64,000 nucleotides of DNA from contig NZ_CP019285.1 of the NCBI RefSeq assembly GCF_000226975.2, forward strand, positions 3,534,001-3,598,000, given 5' to 3'. The stretch is from Halobiforma lacisalsi AJ5. GTDB lineage: Archaea; Halobacteriota; Halobacteria; Halobacteriales; Natrialbaceae. The notes beneath the pieces are model-generated. The model had not been told where the DNA came from. It worked only from the letters and a program-made list of their open reading frames with translations, and ran no database searches. Numbering within the stretch: the stretch's first letter is position 1; every line of letters begins with the position of its first letter. The position numbers and the translations under genes are program-made. Below are positions 59,975 to 64,000 of the stretch, piece by piece.

Positions 59975-60907
59975 ATGCCCCGACTGTCGTCCAAACCCGT
60001 GTGGTCGAGGCTCTCCACGTATCTGTTCGCGCTGGCGCCGCTCGCCGCTGCCGCACTCTGGGGCGGCCTCTACGTCGTGAGCAAGTGGGGGTTCGACGCC
60101 GTCCCGCCGCTGACGCTGGCGTTCCTCCGCGTGGCGGTCGGCGCCGCCGCCTTGCTCGTCGTCGTCCGGGCGACAGCGCCGCGCCGGCGGTTTTCGCGTC
60201 GCGACCTGCTGGGGTTTGCCGCCCTGGGCGTGGCCGTCGCCGCGTCGCTTGCGACCCAGTTCCTCGGGACGGCCCTGACCACCGCCAGCCAGGGATCGCT
60301 CGTGACCGTGCTGACCCCCGTGTTTACCATCCTGCTCGGTGTGTCCGTGCTGGGCGAACGGCTCTCCGGTCGCCTGGTCGTCGGCATCGTCACGGCGATC
60401 GTCGGCACCGTCGTCGTGCTCTCGGGCCAGTACGACCTCGCGGAGTTGACCGGCTCGGCGACCGTCGGGATCGGGATGCTCCTGGTCGCGAGCGCGACCT
60501 GGGCTGTCTATACAGTCTTCGGAAAGCCGCTGATCGAACGCTACTCCGCCCTCGAGACCGCCACCTACTCCTGTGCCGTCGCGGTCCCGATCCTCGGGGC
60601 GCTGGTCCCGGTCGAGGTCGCGATGACCGGGGCGTCGCTGCGGGCGATCGAGCCGACGCCGGAGTTGGTCGTCGCGGTTCTCTACCTGGGACTGCTCGGA
60701 ACCGCGGCTGCGTGGTACCTCTGGTACAAGGGGATGGAGTACGTCGACGCGAGCGTCGTCTCGGCGTTTTTCTTCGCCCAGCCGGTCGTCGGCGCGCTCT
60801 TCGGGGCGGCAGTGCTCGGCGAATCGCCAGGGTCGCGGTTCGTCCTCGGCGGCGCGGTGATGGCGGCCGGGATCTACATGGTGTCGACGACACGAACGAC
60901 CGCGTAG
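59975..60907 (+). CDS. EamA/DMT-family transporter
   Basis: 310 aa, ten hydrophobic segments in two EamA repeats. APLAAAALWGGLYVVSKWGF begins repeat 1, and GIGMLLVASATWAVYTVFGK begins repeat 2; each is followed by an LLGVSVLGERLSGR- or FGAAVLGESPGSR-type ending with the conserved Glu. The substrate is unknown (amino acids or metabolites in known members). It follows the HTH-10 gene closely on the same strand and could be its target. Confidence 0.87.
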   Translation: MPRLSSKPVWSRLSTYLFALAPLAAAALWGGLYVVSKWGFDAVPPLTLAFLRVAVGAAALLVVVRATAPRRRFSRRDLLGFAALGVAVAASLATQFLGTALTTASQGSLVTVLTPVFTILLGVSVLGERLSGRLVVGIVTAIVGTVVVLSGQYDLAELTGSATVGIGMLLVASATWAVYTVFGKPLIERYSALETATYSCAVAVPILGALVPVEVAMTGASLRAIEPTPELVVAVLYLGLLGTAAAWYLWYKGMEYVDASVVSAFFFAQPVVGALFGAAVLGESPGSRFVLGGAVMAAGIYMVSTTRTTA

Positions 60908-61104
60908 CCGCCGGATTCGGCCCGCAACACGGGGGCCTGCGTGAGATACGAGAGAAGGGAACGGAACGGTCACCGGCGTCGGCACGGCGACCGGCGCGTC
61001 TGCTGGGGACCGGACCCCGGGTCGACGAGGGTGAGCCGAAGGGACGTTCAACGCCTGGGGTACGTTCATGGATCGAGTAAAGTTTAGGAGGACCCCCATG
61101 ATGG

Positions 61105-61980
61105 GTGAGGACGATGACATCTCGTCGAACCGCGATCGTCCTCTGTCTCCTGGTGCTGGTCGTTCCGCTGAGCGGCTGCGTCGTCCTCGAGGACGGCGAC
61201 GACGGGCCGTCGACCACGGCGCCGAAACCGGGCCCGGAAGCCGAGTCCGAGCAATCGCCCGACCCCGCAGCCGTGTTCGAGGGCGCATTCGTCCACTCGG
61301 AGGCCCTCGAGAACGTCCGCGGCGAGCGGACGACGACCGTGACGATCGGCGAGCCCGGCGACGCCGAAACGCGAACCGAACGCGTCGCGGTCGTCGAACG
61401 CCCCTACGTCGAGTACCGCAGCGAAGTCCTCGAGTCGTCCGCGCCCGATCGCGTCGGCGAGGTCTACGTCTCGAACGCGTCGGTTTCGTGGTGGTACGAC
61501 CCCGATGGGCCGTCCGCGAGCTACTTCCCGGTCGAGGAGCCCTTCGACGACGACGCGGTTCGGGCCGACCGCGCAGCGCAAGCCGACCGGCAGAGCGACC
61601 TCTACGACCTCGAGTACCTGGGGACCGAGACGGTCGCCGACCGCGAGGCCCACGTCCTCGCCGTCGAAGCGAAAAACGAGACGGTCGCCGAGGGAATCTC
61701 GCTGTTGGTCGGCGACACCGAATTCGTCTACGCCCTCGAGACGATCGACCCGACCGAGAAACTCGTCGCCGACGAGCAGCGTCTCTGGATCGATGCGGAG
61801 TACGAGTACCCGCTGAAGGAGGAACTCGTGGTGAGCGCCGAATCGGCGGACGACGCCGACCGCTACGTCATGACCGAACGGTTCGAGACCGTGACGTTCA
61901 ACGACGGGGACGTCGGCGACGACACGTTCGCGTTCGACCCGCCCGAGAACGCGACGGTGACGGACCTCTCCGAGGAGTGA
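61105..61980 (+). CDS. LolA-like lipoprotein (Sec-type)
   Basis: 291 aa (a second ATG lies at 61114). The signal AIVLCLLVLVVPLSGC has a lipobox LSGC without twin Arg, so Sec export is likely. The mature part resembles that of the lipoprotein at 38.8-40.1 kb: FVHSEALENVRGERTTTVTI, VSWWYDPDGPSASYFPVEEP, a YDLEYLGTETVADREAHVLA block and LWIDAEYEYPLKEELVV. LolA-like haloarchaeal lipoproteins are presumed surface-anchored carriers; no substrate is known. Monocistronic, 200 bp from its neighbour. Confidence 0.7.
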   Translation: MRTMTSRRTAIVLCLLVLVVPLSGCVVLEDGDDGPSTTAPKPGPEAESEQSPDPAAVFEGAFVHSEALENVRGERTTTVTIGEPGDAETRTERVAVVERPYVEYRSEVLESSAPDRVGEVYVSNASVSWWYDPDGPSASYFPVEEPFDDDAVRADRAAQADRQSDLYDLEYLGTETVADREAHVLAVEAKNETVAEGISLLVGDTEFVYALETIDPTEKLVADEQRLWIDAEYEYPLKEELVVSAESADDADRYVMTERFETVTFNDGDVGDDTFAFDPPENATVTDLSEE

Positions 61981-62078
61981 CGGGACTGGGAGAGCCGACA
62001 CCTCGGAATTCCAGCCGACGCTTCGAAAAACGGAAACGTTCTTCACGTTGGTTCGATGATATCACGAGGACCGGTGGG

Positions 62079-62594
62079 ATGACGCTGCAACTGCAAAAAG
62101 CGGACGAAAGCGACCTCGAGACGCTGGCCGAACTCTGGCGCGCGCTGGCCACGGATATGGTACAGTATTCCGACCTGAACGAACTGTCCGATGGCGCCGC
62201 GAGCGAGGCCGTCGAGGAGGAGTTTCGCAACCAACTCGAGAGCGAGGACGTCACGAATTATCTGCTCCGGGAATCGAACTCGGAGTCGGAATCGGAGTCG
62301 GAGTCGGAATCGAAATCAGGAACGACGGTCGGCTTCGTCACCCTCCGGAAGGGAACTCACCCCTCGAGGGAGTACTCGGAGTACCTCCGTATCGTGAACC
62401 TGTTCGTGAAAGAGGGATACCGAAGCGAGGGCTACGGGTCGGCGGTCATCGACCGCGTCGAGGAGATGGGCCGGGAAAAGGGATGTGACCTCCTCAAGGT
62501 ATCCTTCGAGATCGAAAACAGCGGTGCGCGCCGGTTCTACGCCGAGAACGGCTTCGAGGAGAAACAGATCGATTCCGTGTACCGGCTCGAGTGA
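62079..62594 (+). CDS. GNAT-family N-acetyltransferase with Ser-Glu repeat
   Basis: 171 aa from the ATG at 62079 (MTLQLQKADESDLETLAELW). LRIVNLFVKEGYRSEGYGSA is the acetyl-CoA-binding motif A (R-x-x-G-x-G), and EIENSGARRFYAENGFEEKQ is motif B. Between strands, a SESESESESESKSG stretch (about residues 69-82), encoded by a TCGGAG/TCGGAA microsatellite, has been inserted in a surface loop. The substrate is unknown. The core fold is otherwise intact. Confidence 0.85.
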   Translation: MTLQLQKADESDLETLAELWRALATDMVQYSDLNELSDGAASEAVEEEFRNQLESEDVTNYLLRESNSESESESESESKSGTTVGFVTLRKGTHPSREYSEYLRIVNLFVKEGYRSEGYGSAVIDRVEEMGREKGCDLLKVSFEIENSGARRFYAENGFEEKQIDSVYRLE

Positions 62595-62644
62595 TCCACC
62601 GATCCCCTCGAATTATCGCAGGGGAGGAGAGGGAACCGAACCGC

Positions 62645-63550
62645 CTACTCGGCCGCGCCGAGAACGCCCTGTTCGTTCGCGAGGTCGAGGCCGCCCTCGA
62701 GAGTCCGGACGGGGTACGGGATGTCGATCCCTTCTTCGTCGAACCGCCGTTTCACCTCGGTCACGTACTCGCCCCTGATGCGGACGAAGTCGGCCCGCGA
62801 GGGGTCCGCGATCCAGAACCGCGACTGAAGCCCGACGTCGGAGTCGCCGAGTTCGGTCAACCGCACGCTCGGCGCGGGATCGTCGAGGATATCCGGGTGG
62901 CGTTCCGCCTCGTCGACGATGATCCGGCGCGCCTGATCGATGTCGTCGTCGTAACCGATGCCGAAGACGAACTTCATCCGGAGCTGGTCCGCCTCGACCG
63001 GGTTCTTGATGACGCTTTCAGTCAGTTGCGCGTTCGGCACCGTCAACAGTTCGTTGTCGAAGGTACGAACGCGAGTGACCCGGAGGCTGATGTCCTCGAC
63101 GACGCCCGAGTGGTCCTCCCACTCGATCCAGTCGCCGATCCGGAACGGCTTGTCGATGTAGATGAACACACCGGAGACGAAGTTCGAGATCGTACTCTGC
63201 ATCGCGAGGCCGACCGCCAGCGCGCCGGCCGCGGCGATGCCGGCCATCGAGACCAGGAAGTTGCCGAATCCAGCGAAGCCGAACGCGACCGCGACCGCGA
63301 GGAAGACGACCCCGAACGTGGCGAGTTTGAGCAGTGGCTTCTGCGCGTGGGCGTCGAGTTCGCGCGCCTCGAGCCCACGTCGAACGATCGGCAGGAGAAC
63401 GGCCTTTCCGATGCCGTAGACGACGACGAACGCGGCGACGAAGAGGATCAGTCCCTCGAGGCTATCGGCGATCGTCGCACCCATAAACTCCTCGAGTGCG
63501 CTGCCGATCGGGCCGAGTTCGTCGGCCGCCTGCGAGGGAGCCCCGGTCAT
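62645..63550 (-). CDS. MscS-type mechanosensitive channel
   Basis: 301 aa. Two or three N-terminal spans precede the pore helix region VSMAGIAAAGALAVGLAMQS. Then comes the conserved middle beta domain: FRIGDWIEWEDHSGVVEDIS and RTFDNELLTVPNAQL, with the C-terminal alpha/beta domain after it. It releases solutes on hypo-osmotic shock. Its start overlaps the stop of the YhbY-like gene (ATGA), so the two are one operon. Confidence 0.92.
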   Translation of the reverse strand: MTGAPSQAADELGPIGSALEEFMGATIADSLEGLILFVAAFVVVYGIGKAVLLPIVRRGLEARELDAHAQKPLLKLATFGVVFLAVAVAFGFAGFGNFLVSMAGIAAAGALAVGLAMQSTISNFVSGVFIYIDKPFRIGDWIEWEDHSGVVEDISLRVTRVRTFDNELLTVPNAQLTESVIKNPVEADQLRMKFVFGIGYDDDIDQARRIIVDEAERHPDILDDPAPSVRLTELGDSDVGLQSRFWIADPSRADFVRIRGEYVTEVKRRFDEEGIDIPYPVRTLEGGLDLANEQGVLGAAE

Positions 63551-63795
63551 CGATGCAACACCGCGGTGTGCCCGCGGGTCTCGACGAGTTCGGCTCCGAC
63601 CCGTTCGGCCAGGTCAGCCGCCTTCTCCTCGGTCGAACTCCCGGCCCGGGCGGCCCGGAGGAACTTCACCTTCACCAGCTTCCGGTCCGCGAGTTGGTCG
63701 TCCAGTTCGTCGACGACGGATTCGATACCGCTCTTGCCGACCCAGACGGTGACGTCGAGGTCGTGCGCTCGTTTCTTGAGTTCCTGTCTATCCAT
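63547..63795 (-). CDS. YhbY-type (CRM domain) RNA-binding protein
   Basis: 82 aa from the ATG at 63795 (MDRQELKKRAHDLDVTVWVG). KSGIESVVDELDDQLADRKL and VKVKFLRAARAGSS give the CRM fold with the GxxG-like loop KVGKSG/WVGKSG, and VGAELVETRGHTAVLHR is the typical end. Known members bind pre-ribosomal RNA. It is first of a two-gene unit with MscS. Beyond it (63796-64000) only non-coding-looking sequence is visible. Confidence 0.9.
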   Translation of the reverse strand: MDRQELKKRAHDLDVTVWVGKSGIESVVDELDDQLADRKLVKVKFLRAARAGSSTEEKAADLAERVGAELVETRGHTAVLHR

Positions 63796-64000
63796 ACCCT
63801 CGAGTAATGGAGTCAAGCCGTTTGAATCTTCGCGAACTGGACTGACGGCGGGCGGACGGCGGACCGACGCCGGACCGTCGGCGTTCGATACGTTCAGCCC
63901 GGGGACGGCTCCGTGACGGCCCGGTTACCACAGGTAGTCACACGGGCGGGGCCGTCGGCCGACAATACGGGAAGCACCCGAGTCGTGATCGTGGTTCCAC

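Noticed and set aside
59105-61288. 727-residue minus-strand frame
   Set aside because: Antisense shadow over the HTH-10 and EamA genes; Arg/Gly-rich low-quality sequence.
1-64000. CRISPR arrays
   Set aside because: No regularly spaced repeats with unique spacers; the tandem repeats seen are contiguous and mostly in-frame.

Overview
The window is haloarchaeal (class Halobacteria, probably Natrialbaceae). The proteins are strongly acidic, the core genes are GC-rich, starts are often leaderless behind TATA-like boxes, and the window carries a Rsm22-family protein, a UbiA-type archaeal lipid prenyltransferase, three Bat-type HTH-10 regulators and an archaeal 7S (SRP) RNA. It divides into an accessory island (about 1-28.5 kb) and a chromosomal backbone (about 29-64 kb).

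Accessory island. Its left edge (1-5.5 kb) is partly AT-rich and resembles a conflict or defence locus. It holds a truncated wHTH/restriction-endonuclease-like gene, a short tyrosine integrase, a proteasome-like Ntn hydrolase translationally coupled to a 41-aa acidic peptide, a second PD-(D/E)xK-like protein, a dead IS5 fragment and small unknowns. A vapBC pair (5.6-6.2 kb) and an AbrB-like gene (6.3 kb) follow. From 6.6 to 24.2 kb lies a provirus of the tailless, icosahedral, internal-membrane type (Sphaerolipoviridae/Simuloviridae, SH1/SNJ1-like). It has an early operon of small proteins, an IS66-family element with an 8-bp target duplication, a 981-aa protein at the position of SH1 VP1, a six-gene minus-strand operon ending in the packaging ATPase, and a twelve-gene plus-strand virion operon. 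That operon contains VP7- and VP4-sized capsid candidates, small membrane proteins, a repeat-rich VP2-like protein and a spike module with split beta-helix genes and tandem repeats. No replication protein or att repeat could be identified. At 24.4-28.5 kb are a DUF5789-like gene, an IS5 element killed by one in-frame stop, RHH and SWIM-finger regulators, a 40-aa zinc ribbon, a DUF1328-like membrane peptide and a wHTH protein.

Backbone. The minus-strand run at 29-33 kb carries a SelT/SelW-like protein, surE, a Rsm22-family methyltransferase overlapping tyrA, and a MazG-like pyrophosphohydrolase. Next come an FAD oxidoreductase, a membrane glycosyltransferase, and an ISH8-type IS4 element whose terminal repeat supplies the stop codon of an M24 peptidase. 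They are followed by a Tat lipoprotein, an HExxH metalloprotease, a cupin and aroA. A sulfur-related cluster (43-48.3 kb) contains a DsrE protein, a Bat regulator, a rhodanese-MBL fusion, an MFS carrier and a permease with two YHS metal-binding modules.

From 49 to 64 kb are an alpha/beta hydrolase, a Bat regulator, a 690-aa Vps62/NPP1-like Tat lipoprotein coupled to a 42-aa peptide, tRNA-Arg(TCG), a small DUF7511-like protein, a UbiA lipid enzyme, a RAD55/KaiC-like ATPase, a CoA-binding protein, a cysteine synthase, a coiled-coil protein, the SRP RNA, a third Bat regulator, an EamA transporter, a LolA-like lipoprotein, a GNAT acetyltransferase, MscS and a YhbY-type RNA-binding protein.
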